From Aldehydirespirator sp965116865 (lineage in GTDB: Bacteria > Actinomycetota > Acidimicrobiia > Acidimicrobiales > Aldehydirespiratoraceae), in NCBI GenBank assembly GCA_965116865.1, contig OZ220727.1:310001-374000 (forward strand): a stretch of DNA of 64,000 nucleotides, read 5' to 3'. This document shows positions 1 to 8,390 of this stretch, in pieces. The stretch's first letter is position 1; each line of letters starts with the position of its first letter. Made by a program: the position numbers and the translations under genes. The notes beneath the pieces were generated by a model that had not been told where the DNA came from, did no database searches, and was given only the letters and a program-made list of their open reading frames with translations.

Positions 1-2
1 AG

Positions 3-857
3 CGGCACCTCCGCCAGACCAAGGAGTGGCATCCCCACTCGTTGGTGCCTTGGAGCAGGGGCGAGGACTTCCCGGCCGACTACGAATGGACCCCCGACGA
101 GGCCGGGCTCAGCGCCGAGGCCCGCAGCGCGCTTTTCATCAACGTCTTGACCGAGGACAACCTGCCCTACTACTTCCGCGACATCGAGCGTATGTTCGGA
201 CGCGACGGCGCCTGGGGCCATTGGGTGCGGCGCTGGACGGCCGAGGAGGGTCGCCATGGCCAGGTGATCCACGACTACCTCGCCGTCACCAGGTCTGTCG
301 ATCCCGTCGGCCTCGAAAGGGCGCGCATGGCCCAGGTGCAGTGCGGGATGGTCCCCGAGCCGCCCGATGCGCTCGAGGGCCTCGCCTATGTGGCCCTCCA
401 AGAGTTGGCCACCCGGATCTCGCACTTCAACACGGGGCGGCACATCGACGACCCGGCCGGCAAGGCGATCATGCGCCGGGTGTCGTTCGACGAGAACCTC
501 CACTTCCTGTTCTATCGCGACGCCATGGCCGCCGCGCTCAGAGTCGAGCCGTCCAAGGCGGTGGTGGCCATCGCCAACCAGGTGAAGGGCTTCGCGATGC
601 CGGGGGTGGGCATCACCGGCTTCGATGCCCACGCCCGCACGATCGCCGAAGCCGGGATCTACGACTTGGCCATCCATCACGACCAGATACTCCAGCCGGT
701 CGTGATGCGCGACTGGAACCTGCCGAGCCTGGCCGGTCTCTCGGGGGTGGCCGAGGCGGCCAGGGAGAGGCTCGTGAAGCTGATCGACCGGATCGGCCGG
801 GTCGGCCGGCTCGTGCTGGAGCGCCGCGTCGAGCGCCAGCCGCGCCAACAGGACTGA
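3..857 (+). CDS. Acyl-ACP desaturase (ferritin-like di-iron), 5'-truncated by the window edge
   Basis: The frame is open from base 3, so the gene begins before the window; the TTG at 42 lies inside the conserved segment KEWHPHSLVPWSRG and is not the start. Two [DE]ExxH di-iron motifs are visible, EEGRH (bases 243-257) and DENLH (489-503), spaced as in plant-type soluble stearoyl-ACP desaturases and the mycobacterial DesA proteins. The family inserts a double bond into acyl chains carried on ACP, using O2 and reduced ferredoxin, in the cytoplasm. The visible 284 codons cover the C-terminal half to two thirds of the protein. The exact regiochemistry cannot be read from the sequence. Confidence 0.85.
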   Translation, partial: RHLRQTKEWHPHSLVPWSRGEDFPADYEWTPDEAGLSAEARSALFINVLTEDNLPYYFRDIERMFGRDGAWGHWVRRWTAEEGRHGQVIHDYLAVTRSVDPVGLERARMAQVQCGMVPEPPDALEGLAYVALQELATRISHFNTGRHIDDPAGKAIMRRVSFDENLHFLFYRDAMAAALRVEPSKAVVAIANQVKGFAMPGVGITGFDAHARTIAEAGIYDLAIHHDQILQPVVMRDWNLPSLAGLSGVAEAARERLVKLIDRIGRVGRLVLERRVERQPRQQD

Positions 858-962
858 GCCGGCGCCGAGATCCCGCATCGCCGCGTCCGAGCGTCGGCGG
901 CGAGGTGCCGCAGCCGTCTCTCCGACTCTTCGAGGAAGGCTCCCGGAACTAGATTCTGGGTC

Positions 963-1292
963 ATGGCCTGGCTGATGGTCGAAGACCGGGTGGTGGCGTC
1001 GTTGGAGGTCGCCTCCAGAAGACGCGAACGGCGCCGAGGCTTGATCGGCAGGGACGGGATCGAGGGCGCCCTGCTGCTGGAGCGGACCCGCTCGGTGCAT
1101 TCGATCGGCATGCGCTTCGCTATCGACGTGGCCCACTGCGACAGTGAGATGCGGGTGTTGAGGGTGACCACGATGCGGGCCAACCGAGTCGGGCGCCCGG
1201 TGTGGCGGGCTTGTTCGGTCGTCGAGGCCGAGGCTGGCAGCTTCCGGCGGTGGGGCGTGGCACCCGGCGTGGAACTCGAGATCCGGCAGTGA
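963..1292 (+). CDS. DUF192 family protein
   Basis: This 109-residue protein has the DUF192 signature: RRRGLIGRDGIEGALLLERTRSVHSIGM, in which the Gly-Leu-hydrophobic-Gly-Arg element and the HSIGM-type segment are the conserved parts. DUF192 proteins are small beta-rich proteins of unknown function; many relatives carry a signal peptide, which this one lacks. The stop codon overlaps the GTG start of rsmI (GTGA), which indicates one transcript and coupled translation. Confidence 0.7.
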   Translation: MAWLMVEDRVVASLEVASRRRERRRGLIGRDGIEGALLLERTRSVHSIGMRFAIDVAHCDSEMRVLRVTTMRANRVGRPVWRACSVVEAEAGSFRRWGVAPGVELEIRQ

Positions 1293-2200
1293 GCGACCCT
1301 CCGTCCGCGGCAGTGTCTCCGGCGCCGGCCGGCTCGCTGGTGCTCGTCGGCACGCCGATCGGCAATCTCGGCGATCTCAGTCCGAGGGCCGTGGACGCCT
1401 TGGCGGCGGCCGACCTGGTGTGCTGCGAGGACACGCGGCGCACGGGCCGGCTGCTCGAGCATGCGGGGGTGCGCGGGGCGCGGCTGCGGCGCGTCGACGA
1501 GCACACCGAGGCCGCGGCGGTCGCGGGCGTCCTCGACCTGCTGGTCAGCGGATCGACGGTGGCGGTGGTGACGGATGCCGGCATGCCGGCTCTGTCCGAC
1601 CCGGGCGGCCTGCTGGTGGCCGCTGCCGCGGAGGCGGGACACACCGTGACTATCGTGCCCGGACCGTCCGCCGGCTTGGCTGCGCTGGCTGTCAGCGGCC
1701 TCTTCGCAGGCCGTTTCTGCTTCGAGGGGTTCCTGCCCCGCAAGGGAAGGGCCCGGTCCGTGCGCCTGGAGCAGATTGCGCGGGAGCGGCGAACCACCGT
1801 CGTGTACGAGTCGCCGCACCGCCTGCGGTCCTGTCTGGAGGATCTGGCCGAAGCGTGCGGACCGTCCCGTCGGGGCGTTGTGGCCCGCGAGCTCACCAAG
1901 TTGCACGAAGAGGTGGTGAGGGGGAGCCTCGCCGATCTGTGCGAATGGGCCGCCGGCCCGGTGAGGGGCGAGGTGGTTGTCGTGGTCGCGGGCGCCGCCG
2001 GGGACGCGTCCGAGACCACTGACGATGATCTGCTGGCAGCGGCGCGGGATCTGGTCGTCGCAGGGATGAGCCGCCGGGACGCCGCGGCCGCGGCCGCGGC
2101 GTCCCACGGCGCCTCGCGCCGCCGTGTCTACAACCTGATGGCTCGACCCTCCGGCGCCGGACCCGACCCGGCTGGGGAAGATTCCGGCATCGGGGGATAA
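1289..2200 (+). CDS. rsmI: 16S rRNA (cytidine(1402)-2'-O)-methyltransferase RsmI
   Basis: RsmI methylates the ribose of C1402 in the 16S rRNA decoding centre, using SAM. The N-terminus VLVGTPIGNLGDLS is the family signature, followed by CCEDTRRTGRLL and VTDAGMPALSDPG, which form the substrate and SAM pockets of the tetrapyrrole-methylase fold. An upstream in-frame extension exists, but the GTG at 1289 (V-S-D-P-P) overlaps the preceding TGA and gives 303 residues, close to the usual size. The stop TAA overlaps the metG ATG (TAATG). The order rsmI-metG-tatD-rpf-rsmA-ispE is the one seen in mycobacteria. Confidence 0.93.
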   Translation: MSDPPSAAVSPAPAGSLVLVGTPIGNLGDLSPRAVDALAAADLVCCEDTRRTGRLLEHAGVRGARLRRVDEHTEAAAVAGVLDLLVSGSTVAVVTDAGMPALSDPGGLLVAAAAEAGHTVTIVPGPSAGLAALAVSGLFAGRFCFEGFLPRKGRARSVRLEQIARERRTTVVYESPHRLRSCLEDLAEACGPSRRGVVARELTKLHEEVVRGSLADLCEWAAGPVRGEVVVVVAGAAGDASETTDDDLLAAARDLVVAGMSRRDAAAAAAASHGASRRRVYNLMARPSGAGPDPAGEDSGIGG

Positions 2201-3867
2201 TGTGGCGTGCCATGGCGGTGCCAGTACTGGTTGCGGTGGCGTGGCCCTACGCGTCAGGGAGCCGCCACCTCGGGCACCTCGCTGGGGCCTACCTGCCGGC
2301 GGACGTCTACGCCCGCTACCAGCGGCTGGCAGGAAACGACGTACTTATGGTCAGCGGGTCCGACGTGCATGGCACGCCGATCACGGTGAGGGCCGACGCC
2401 GAGGGTGTCACGCCGTCGGAGATCGTCGACCGCTACCACTCCGAGTTCTGCGACCAGTGGGAGATGCTCGGCATCTCGTGGGATCTGTACACCACCACAG
2501 GAACTCGCAACCATGCCGAGGTCACCCAGGACATGTTCATGGTCCAGCTGCGCAACGGCCACATCGACAGGCGGGTGTCGGAACAGTTCTACGATCCTGT
2601 CGGCGGGCGCTTCCTGCCCGACCGCTACATCGAGGGCGTCTGCCCGCACTGCGACTACGAGGCCGCTCGCGGCGACCAGTGCGAGCATTGCGGCACCACC
2701 CTCGACGCCGCCGACCTGATCGAGCCTCGCTCCAAGATCAGCGGAGCTGCGCCCGAGCTGCGTCCCACCGAGCACTTCTACTACCGCTACTCGGACTTCA
2801 CCGAGCGGGTCGCCGACTGGCTCCGGACACGGGAGGGATGGCGCCCCCACGTTCTCAACTCGTCGTTCGGCTGGACCAACGAGGGACTGCAGGACCGGGC
2901 CATCACCCGCGACCTGGACTGGGGTGTCGAGCTTCCCGTCGACGAGTTGGGCGAGGGGAAGCGCATCTACGTCTGGTACGACGCGGTGATCGGCTACCTG
3001 TCGGCGTCGAAGGAATGGGCGGCCCGCAGCGGAGAACCCGGCGCTTGGAAGCGCTGGTGGCACAACGACGAGGCCCGCCACCTCTACTTCGTCGGCAAGG
3101 ACAACATTCCGTTCCACGCCATGCTGTGGCCCGCCCAGCTGATGGGCTACGGCGGCTTGCACCTGCCTGACAACGTGCCCGCCAACCAGTACGTGACCTT
3201 CTCCGGGGCGAAGATGGCGGCCGGACGGGGCGTCGGCCTGACCATCGGCGAGGGTCTCCGCCTCTTCGAGCCCGACTCGCTGCGCTACGCCCTCGCTGCG
3301 GCCCTGCCCGAGCACGCCGACACTGAGGTCTCCATCGAGGAGATCGCCCGGCGCATCAACGACGAACTCGTCGCCACTTGGGGCAACCTCGTGAACCGTG
3401 TGCTGTCGCTTGCCCAGTCGGCGCTCGGGGGCGTGGTCCCGGAGGTCGGGGGCCGCCTCTCTGCCGACGCTGCTGTGCTGTCGGCCACCGACGACTCACT
3501 GCGAGAGGAGGCCGACTGCATCGAGCGGGTGGAGCTGCGGGCCGGGCTCCGCCGCGCCATGGAGGCGGCCGCCAGGGTGAACGCCTACCTCAACTCGAAC
3601 GAGCCGTGGAAGCTGGCCGCGTCGGACCCGGACCGCGCCGCTGCGGTGCTGTCGACCGCGTTGGAGGCGATCGCGGGAGTGCGCACGGGACTGGCCCCCT
3701 ACCTGCCGTTCTCGACGGCCGCCCTCGACGGCCTGTTCGGACCGGTCGAGCGCTGGGAGCGACCGGCCGTGCCGCCGGGCACGCGCCTGCCCAGGCCCGA
3801 GCCCCTGTTCGCCAAGGTGGACCTCGACGCCATCGACCTCGCTGGTGACGGCGTCGACCCGGCCTGA
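2200..3867 (+). CDS. metG: Methionyl-tRNA synthetase
   Basis: Class I synthetase that charges tRNA-Met. The N-terminus PVLVAVAWPYASGSRHLGHLAG carries the HIGH-type motif as HLGH; a zinc knuckle follows (CPHC...CEHCG), then the typical segments YVWYDAVIGY and KDNIPFHA. The KMSKS loop reads FSGAKMAAGRG, so its second lysine and both serines are lost. The 555 residues match a form without a C-terminal tRNA-binding domain. The start at 2200 overlaps the rsmI stop; ATG 2212 is an alternative that fits family N-termini equally well. Confidence 0.93.
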   Translation: MWRAMAVPVLVAVAWPYASGSRHLGHLAGAYLPADVYARYQRLAGNDVLMVSGSDVHGTPITVRADAEGVTPSEIVDRYHSEFCDQWEMLGISWDLYTTTGTRNHAEVTQDMFMVQLRNGHIDRRVSEQFYDPVGGRFLPDRYIEGVCPHCDYEAARGDQCEHCGTTLDAADLIEPRSKISGAAPELRPTEHFYYRYSDFTERVADWLRTREGWRPHVLNSSFGWTNEGLQDRAITRDLDWGVELPVDELGEGKRIYVWYDAVIGYLSASKEWAARSGEPGAWKRWWHNDEARHLYFVGKDNIPFHAMLWPAQLMGYGGLHLPDNVPANQYVTFSGAKMAAGRGVGLTIGEGLRLFEPDSLRYALAAALPEHADTEVSIEEIARRINDELVATWGNLVNRVLSLAQSALGGVVPEVGGRLSADAAVLSATDDSLREEADCIERVELRAGLRRAMEAAARVNAYLNSNEPWKLAASDPDRAAAVLSTALEAIAGVRTGLAPYLPFSTAALDGLFGPVERWERPAVPPGTRLPRPEPLFAKVDLDAIDLAGDGVDPA

Positions 3868-3872
3868 GGGAC

Positions 3873-4640
3873 GTGGTTGATGTGGCCTGGGCCGATCATC
3901 ATTGCCATCTCCCGGCCGGGGAGGCGGCGGGCCCGGTGATCGCCGACGCCCGCAGCGCAGGCGTGGGACTGCTAGTAACGGTGGGCACTGATTTGCAATC
4001 CTCCCGTCGCGCGGTCTCGGTCGCCGAAGCCCACGAGGGGGTGTGGGCAGCTGCGGGCGTTCATCCCCACGAGGCCTCCGGCGGCACGCGCGGATTGGAG
4101 GCGCTGATGGAGCGGCCTGAAGTGGTGGCTGTGGGCGAGGCCGGACTCGACTACCACTACGACCATTCGCCGCGTCCTGTTCAGCGCCGAGTCTTCGCTG
4201 TGCAGGTGGATCTGGCCAACCGCCAGGACCTGCCGCTGGTGGTCCACTCCCGGTCCGCTTGGGACGACACTTTCGCCGTGCTCGACCGCGAGGGCATCCC
4301 GTCGCGAACAGTGCTGCACTGCTTCACCGGTGGACCACAGGAGGCGGAGGAGTGCCTGAGACGGGGCGCGGTCCTCTCGTTCTCGGGCATCGTCACCTTC
4401 CCCAAAGCCTCTGAAGTGCGAGACGCGGCCCGGATCTGCCCGCTCGACCGCTTGATGGTCGAGACCGACAGCCCGTACCTGGCGCCCGTGCCGCATCGCG
4501 GCAAGCCGAACCGGCCCGCGCTGGTGGGCCTTGTGGGGGCGGCGGTGGCGGAGGCGAAAGGTCTCGACGTCGCCGAGGTGGAGCGGGCCGTCTGGGCGAC
4601 GACCCGCGCCTTCTACGGACTAGATCGGGAGGTCGGCTGA
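3873..4640 (+). CDS. tatD: TatD family metal-dependent hydrolase (deoxyribonuclease)
   Basis: The protein (255 residues) has all the metal ligands of the TatD amidohydrolase fold: HCH near the N-terminus (DHHCHLP), the glutamate of VGEAGLDYHYD, histidines in LVVHSRSAW and VLHCFTGG, and the aspartate of VETDSPYLAP. TatD enzymes are cytoplasmic metal-dependent 3'-5' DNases. It starts with GTG five bases after metG and stops one base before the rpf-like gene, so the four genes metG-tatD-rpf-rsmA probably share a transcript. Confidence 0.9.
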   Translation: MVDVAWADHHCHLPAGEAAGPVIADARSAGVGLLVTVGTDLQSSRRAVSVAEAHEGVWAAAGVHPHEASGGTRGLEALMERPEVVAVGEAGLDYHYDHSPRPVQRRVFAVQVDLANRQDLPLVVHSRSAWDDTFAVLDREGIPSRTVLHCFTGGPQEAEECLRRGAVLSFSGIVTFPKASEVRDAARICPLDRLMVETDSPYLAPVPHRGKPNRPALVGLVGAAVAEAKGLDVAEVERAVWATTRAFYGLDREVG

Positions 4641-4641
4641 G

Positions 4642-5367
4642 ATGGGCGGGGCTGGCCGGGGCGCCCGGGCGGGGCTGGCCGGGACGGTCGTCGTCGCAGT
4701 GCTTTTGCTGGCATGCGCGTCCGCGCTGGGCCAGACGACCTCGACAGCGCCCTCCGTGACGGCTCCGGCCCGAGTCTCGAACGTGGAGGACTTCGAGCAT
4801 CGTGCCAAGCAGTGGGTCGAGGCTCGCCGACGGGTCCGCCAGAAGGCCCTCATGAGAGCCCAGCAGTTGGCTGCTGCCAACAGGAGCACCACGACGACGA
4901 CCACGGCCGTGCCGCGGCCCACGACGACGACGACCACGGCCGTGCCGCGGCCCACGACGACGACGACCACGGCCGCGCCGCGGCCCACGACGACGACGAC
5001 CACGGCCGCGCCGCGGCCTACGACGACGACGACGACCACTACCACCTCGACCGCGCCGTCGGCGCCCGAGGCCGAGGTCGTCGAGCATCCGATACCCGAG
5101 GGGACCACCGAGGCGCAGTGGCATGCCCTGCGGGAGTGCGAGTCGACTCAGAACTATCGGGCCGTCAGCTCCAGCGGCCGGTACCGGGGCGCCTACCAGT
5201 TCTCGGTACGAACCTGGGACTGGGTGGCAGAGATGCACTACCCGGACCTTCTGGGGGTCGATCCCAGAGACGCCTCGCCCGCTGATCAGGACAAGATGGC
5301 CTACCGGCTCTACGAGATCAACGGCTGGGATCCTTGGCCGACATGCAAGAGGAGGCTGCCCTCCTGA
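4642..5367 (+). CDS. Secreted Rpf-like (resuscitation-promoting factor) transglycosylase with Thr/Pro repeat linker
   Basis: The N-terminus has a signal-peptide-like hydrophobic stretch (AGTVVVAVLLLACASALG). A linker of 11-residue repeats follows, TTTTTTA(V/A)PRP four times (33-bp DNA repeats, about 4887-5045). The C-terminal 80 residues form the Rpf/transglycosylase-like domain, WHALRECESTQNYRAV...GAYQFSVRTWDWV, with the catalytic glutamate in RECES and a probable disulphide (CES...WPTC). Rpf domains cleave peptidoglycan outside the membrane. Position between tatD and rsmA equals that of mycobacterial rpfB, but the G5 and DUF348 domains of RpfB are absent, so the linker replaces them. Confidence 0.85.
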   Translation: MGGAGRGARAGLAGTVVVAVLLLACASALGQTTSTAPSVTAPARVSNVEDFEHRAKQWVEARRRVRQKALMRAQQLAAANRSTTTTTTAVPRPTTTTTTAVPRPTTTTTTAAPRPTTTTTTAAPRPTTTTTTTTTSTAPSAPEAEVVEHPIPEGTTEAQWHALRECESTQNYRAVSSSGRYRGAYQFSVRTWDWVAEMHYPDLLGVDPRDASPADQDKMAYRLYEINGWDPWPTCKRRLPS

Positions 5368-6203
5368 CCCATACCGAGTCGCAGTTGAGGGCGCTGATGG
5401 AGCGTTTCGGCGTGTCACCGCGGCGCTCTCTCGGGCAGAACTTTGTGGCCGATCCCAACACGGTGCGGCGCATCGCCCGGCTCAGTGGTGCGGGTCCGTC
5501 GGACCGGGTGCTGGAGATCGGCGCGGGGCTCGGCTCGCTTACCCTGGCACTGGCGGAGACGGGCGCCGCTGTGAAGGCCGTGGAGGTCGACTCCGGTCTG
5601 GCCGCGGCGCTGCGCGAGATTGTGGCCGAGGCGGGCGCGCACCGCGTCGAGGTGGTCGAGGCCGACGCGGCCGCGCTGGACGTCGACGGCGTCCTGGAGG
5701 GGTCCGGTCGATGGATGCTGGTGGCCAACCTGCCCTACAACATCGCAACTTCGCTGGTGGTCGACCTGCTGCGCGACGCGGCCGCCGTCTCGTCGATGGT
5801 GGTGATGGTGCAGCGCGAGGCAGGGGAGCGTCTCGCTGCGCCGCCCGGATCGCGGGCCCGGGGCATCCCCAGCGTGCTCGTGGAGCGGCAGGGCTCGGCC
5901 CGTGTGGTGGCCCGGGTGCCGCCCGCGGTCTTCCGGCCCCGGCCCAGAGTCGAGTCGGTGGTGGTGAGGGTCGAGCGCTATCCGAGCGGGAGGGCTGCGC
6001 TTATGTCGTCGGAGTCCGAGGCTCGTTTCGAGCGGCTGGTGCGGGCCGGGTTCGGCCAGAGGCGCAAGATGCTGCGCCGTTCGCTGGCCGGGCTGGTTGC
6101 CGTCGAGGGGTTCGCGGCTGCTGGGGTGGACCCTGCCGGCCGCCCCGAGGCGCTGACTTTGGAGCAGTGGATCGGTTTGTCCCGGACCGAGCAGCAGGAG
6201 TAG
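5343..6203 (+). CDS. rsmA: 16S rRNA dimethyladenosine transferase RsmA (KsgA)
   Basis: RsmA dimethylates the adjacent adenosines A1518 and A1519 of 16S rRNA with SAM. Visible motifs are PRRSLGQNFVADPN, the SAM-binding VLEIGAGLGSLTLAL, and the catalytic NLPYNIATSLV. ATG 5343 lies 25 bases inside the rpf gene and was chosen because only this start leaves a family-like N-terminal helix; the TTG at 5334 is possible. The length of 286 residues is normal. Confidence 0.93.
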   Translation: MQEEAALLTHTESQLRALMERFGVSPRRSLGQNFVADPNTVRRIARLSGAGPSDRVLEIGAGLGSLTLALAETGAAVKAVEVDSGLAAALREIVAEAGAHRVEVVEADAAALDVDGVLEGSGRWMLVANLPYNIATSLVVDLLRDAAAVSSMVVMVQREAGERLAAPPGSRARGIPSVLVERQGSARVVARVPPAVFRPRPRVESVVVRVERYPSGRAALMSSESEARFERLVRAGFGQRRKMLRRSLAGLVAVEGFAAAGVDPAGRPEALTLEQWIGLSRTEQQE

Positions 6204-6212
6204 CTTCGCAGT

Positions 6213-6965
6213 GTGTTCGAGGTGCTCGCTCCGGCCAAGCTCACGCTCAGCCTGCGGATCACCGGCGTGCGGCCCGACGGCTACCACACCGTGGACGCGG
6301 AGATGGCGGCGCTCGACTTCTCCGACCGGCTGGAGATAGCGGCGGGCGAGTCCGGGCTGCGCATGCTCGACGAGGCCGGCAACGATCTGCACGGCGTGGC
6401 CCGACCCGGTGAGAATCTCGTCGAGTGTGCGCTGGCGCTGTGCGGCCGGCAGGCGCGGGTCACGGTCCACAAGCGGATCCCGGTCGGAGCCGGGCTGGGC
6501 GGCGGATCAGCCGATGCTGCCGCGGTGCTGCGCTGGGCCGGGTTCGGCGACATCGGCGCGGCGGCGTCTATCGGCGCGGACGTGGCGTTCTGTCTCTTCG
6601 GCGGCCGGGCCAGGGTGCGCGGCATCGGTGAGATTGTGGAGCCGCGGCCCTACGTCCGCGAGCAGTACACGCTACTGCTCGCGCCGGCGGTGTGCGACAC
6701 CGCGGCCGTGTACGCGGCATGGGACGAACTGGGTGGCCCCGTCGGCGGCAACGGCAACGACTTGGAGGCCGCCGCCCTGAGGGTCGTGCCGGAGTTGGCG
6801 GTGTGGCGCGACCGGCTGGGCGACGCCACCGGGATTACGCCTCGGCTTGCCGGCAGCGGCAGCACCTGGTTCGTTCCCGGCGCCCACCCGGGCCCGAGCC
6901 GCGTTGTGGCCACCACTGTCGAAGCGGCGGCTGCGTCCCTGCGAGGCGGGCGACCGCCCCTTTGA
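6213..6965 (+). CDS. ispE: 4-diphosphocytidyl-2-C-methyl-D-erythritol kinase
   Basis: GHMP kinase of the non-mevalonate isoprenoid pathway; it phosphorylates CDP-methylerythritol. The N-terminal APAKLTLSLRITGVRPDGYH is the family signature, the ATP-binding loop is PVGAGLGGGSADAAAVL, and the C-terminal glycine motif is RLAGSGSTWF. GTG start nine bases after rsmA. At 250 residues it is shorter than the usual 280-310. The last codons (from 6941) recur as a 14-bp match at 7011. Confidence 0.9.
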   Translation: MFEVLAPAKLTLSLRITGVRPDGYHTVDAEMAALDFSDRLEIAAGESGLRMLDEAGNDLHGVARPGENLVECALALCGRQARVTVHKRIPVGAGLGGGSADAAAVLRWAGFGDIGAAASIGADVAFCLFGGRARVRGIGEIVEPRPYVREQYTLLLAPAVCDTAAVYAAWDELGGPVGGNGNDLEAAALRVVPELAVWRDRLGDATGITPRLAGSGSTWFVPGAHPGPSRVVATTVEAAAASLRGGRPPL

Positions 6966-7024
6966 GGCGACGTGCCGGACCCGTTCATCGGCTCCGGGAC
7001 TACCGCCTCCGCGAGGCGGGCGAC
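6941..7024. repeat. Direct repeat over the ispE stop region (period 70 bp)
   Basis: A 14-bp identical segment at 6941-6954 and 7011-7024 is followed in both copies by diverged but similar DNA containing a TGA. The first copy includes the last ispE codons. It fits the recurrent 69-75 bp spacing seen at many gene ends in this window, in an older, eroded form. Confidence 0.55.
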
Positions 7025-7061
7025 TGCGACCCTGTGAGGAGACTGACGTGAGCGCCGACGG

Positions 7062-7154
7062 CTACTTGCGGCGCTGATGCCGGGTGCGTCGAAGCATCTT
7101 CTTGTGCTTCTTCTTTCGCATGCGCTTGCGGCGCTTCTTGATGAGCGATCCCAC
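7062..7154 (-). CDS. Small ribosomal protein bS22 (AURKAIP1/COX24 domain), 30 residues
   Basis: Reading leftward from a GTG at 7154 gives a 30-residue, extremely basic peptide: it begins MGSLIKKRRKRMRKKKHKK and ends MLRRTRHQRRK before TAG at 7062. This matches almost residue for residue the mycobacterial bS22 protein, which starts MGSVIKKRRKRM and sits in the 30S subunit near the decoding region. It is too short for ordinary gene calling. It stands alone on the minus strand between ispE and the tRNA-Gln gene. Confidence 0.9.
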   Translation of the reverse strand: MGSLIKKRRKRMRKKKHKKMLRRTRHQRRK

Positions 7155-7249
7155 GGGGCGTGAACCCTATCGGGGCATGCGGTCGAACACGCATACCCGC
7201 GGCGGCCGCTAATGTTGATCGGGGCGTCCGCCTCCCGGGCGGGTGCCGG

Positions 7250-7322
7250 TGGCCGGTAGTTCAACTGGTAGAACGTCGGACTTTGGCTCCGGATGCTGCA
7301 GGTTCGAGTCCTGCCCGGCCAG
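7250..7322 (+). tRNA. tRNA-Gln (anticodon TTG)
   Basis: A 73-base cloverleaf: acceptor stem TGGCCGG/CCGGCCA, D arm GTTC...GAAC, anticodon arm TCGGA-CTTTGGC-TCCGG with anticodon TTG at 7283-7285, and T arm GCAGG-TTCGAGT-CCTGC. CCA is not encoded. In mycobacteria a tRNA-Gln gene also precedes the glmU-prs block; glmU is missing here and prs follows directly. Confidence 0.95.
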
Positions 7323-7367
7323 CATCCCGCGACGTCGCCCGGACCTTTGTCGCGTCTCCGTCCTACA

Positions 7368-8360
7368 ATGCCGGTCGCCATGAAGCAGCAGACCCAGAAG
7401 GAGCTCCGCGTCGTGTCGGGGCGGTCGAGCCTGGCCTTTGCCTCCAGTGTGTGCGCCGAGCTCGGGGTTCCGCTCGGCACGACCCACATCGAGGACTTCG
7501 CCAACGGGGAGATCCACGTCCGCTACGGCGAGTCGATCCGCGGCTGCGACGCTTTCATTGTCGGCACCCACGCCGAATGGGAGGGCGGCTCGATCAACGA
7601 CGCCATCCTGGAGCAGTTGGTGATGGTCGACGCGGCCAAGCGGGCCTCAGCCAAGCGCATCACCGTGGTGGCGCCGTTCTACGGATACGCCCGCCAGGAC
7701 CGGAAGGCCTCCGGGCGCGAGCCCATCTCGGCTCGGCTGCTGGCCGATCTGTTCCTCGCGGCGGGAGCGAAGAGGCTGTTGTCGGTGGATCTGCACTCCG
7801 GGCAGATCCAGGGGTTCTTCGACGGCCCGGTCGATCACCTGACCGCCATGCCGGTGCTGCTCGAGTACCTGCGTACGCTGGGGGCCGAGGATCTGGTGAT
7901 CGTGTCGCCCGACGCCGGACGGGTGAAGGTGGCGGAGCGCTACACCAACCTGCTGCACGCCGATCTGGCCATCGTCCACAAGCGTCGGCAGAACGCCAAT
8001 CACGAGGTCTCGGCCAAGGAGATCGTCGGCGATGTGGCCGGCCGGACTTGCGTCATTGTCGACGACATGATCGACACGGGCGGCACCGTCGTGGCGGCCG
8101 CCGAGCTGCTGGCGGCCAACGGGGCCCGGCGGGTGCTCGCGGCCACCACCCATCCGGTGTTCTCCAGACCGGCGGTGGAGCGCCTGAGGAACTCCGTGAT
8201 CGACTTGGTGGTGTGTACCGACACCCTGCCCCTGCCCCCCGGCAAGCGGTTCCCGAAGCTCCAAGTGGTGTCGGTGGCGCCGATCGTGGCCAGGGCCGTC
8301 TCGGCAGTGTTCGAGGACACCTCGGTAAGCGAGATCTTCGGCGGCAACAACCTGGTCTGA
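7368..8360 (+). CDS. prs: Ribose-phosphate pyrophosphokinase (PRPP synthetase)
   Basis: Makes PRPP from ribose 5-phosphate and ATP for nucleotide, histidine and tryptophan synthesis. Visible are the N-terminal LRVVSGRSSLAFA, DLHSGQIQGFF, and the PRPP-binding loop VIVDDMIDTGGTV. ATG 7368 (330 residues) or ATG 7380 can be the start; upstream codons in this frame belong to the tRNA. The last codons and the stop are duplicated as a perfect 14-bp tandem (8349-8362 and 8363-8376). Confidence 0.93.
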   Translation: MPVAMKQQTQKELRVVSGRSSLAFASSVCAELGVPLGTTHIEDFANGEIHVRYGESIRGCDAFIVGTHAEWEGGSINDAILEQLVMVDAAKRASAKRITVVAPFYGYARQDRKASGREPISARLLADLFLAAGAKRLLSVDLHSGQIQGFFDGPVDHLTAMPVLLEYLRTLGAEDLVIVSPDAGRVKVAERYTNLLHADLAIVHKRRQNANHEVSAKEIVGDVAGRTCVIVDDMIDTGGTVVAAAELLAANGARRVLAATTHPVFSRPAVERLRNSVIDLVVCTDTLPLPPGKRFPKLQVVSVAPIVARAVSAVFEDTSVSEIFGGNNLV

Positions 8361-8376
8361 CGAACCTGGTCTGACG
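8349..8376. repeat. Perfect 14-bp tandem duplication of the prs 3' end
   Basis: Bases 8349-8362 and 8363-8376 are identical. Each copy carries the final Asn-Leu-Val codons and a TGA stop. Confidence 0.9.
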
Positions 8377-8390
8377 GTAGCCTCAGTCGC

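Noticed and set aside
42..857. TTG 42 as start of the desaturase
   Set aside because: The frame upstream to base 3 encodes conserved family residues (KEWHPHSL), so the gene is truncated by the window edge.
677..2107. Long minus-strand open frame opposite the DUF192 and rsmI genes
   Set aside because: Arg/Pro/Ala-rich translation without family motifs; the plus strand carries clear genes. High-GC shadow frame.
4600..4645. Cyclic di-AMP (ydaO) riboswitch before the rpf-like gene
   Set aside because: tatD and the rpf-like gene are separated by a single base, so no leader exists here.
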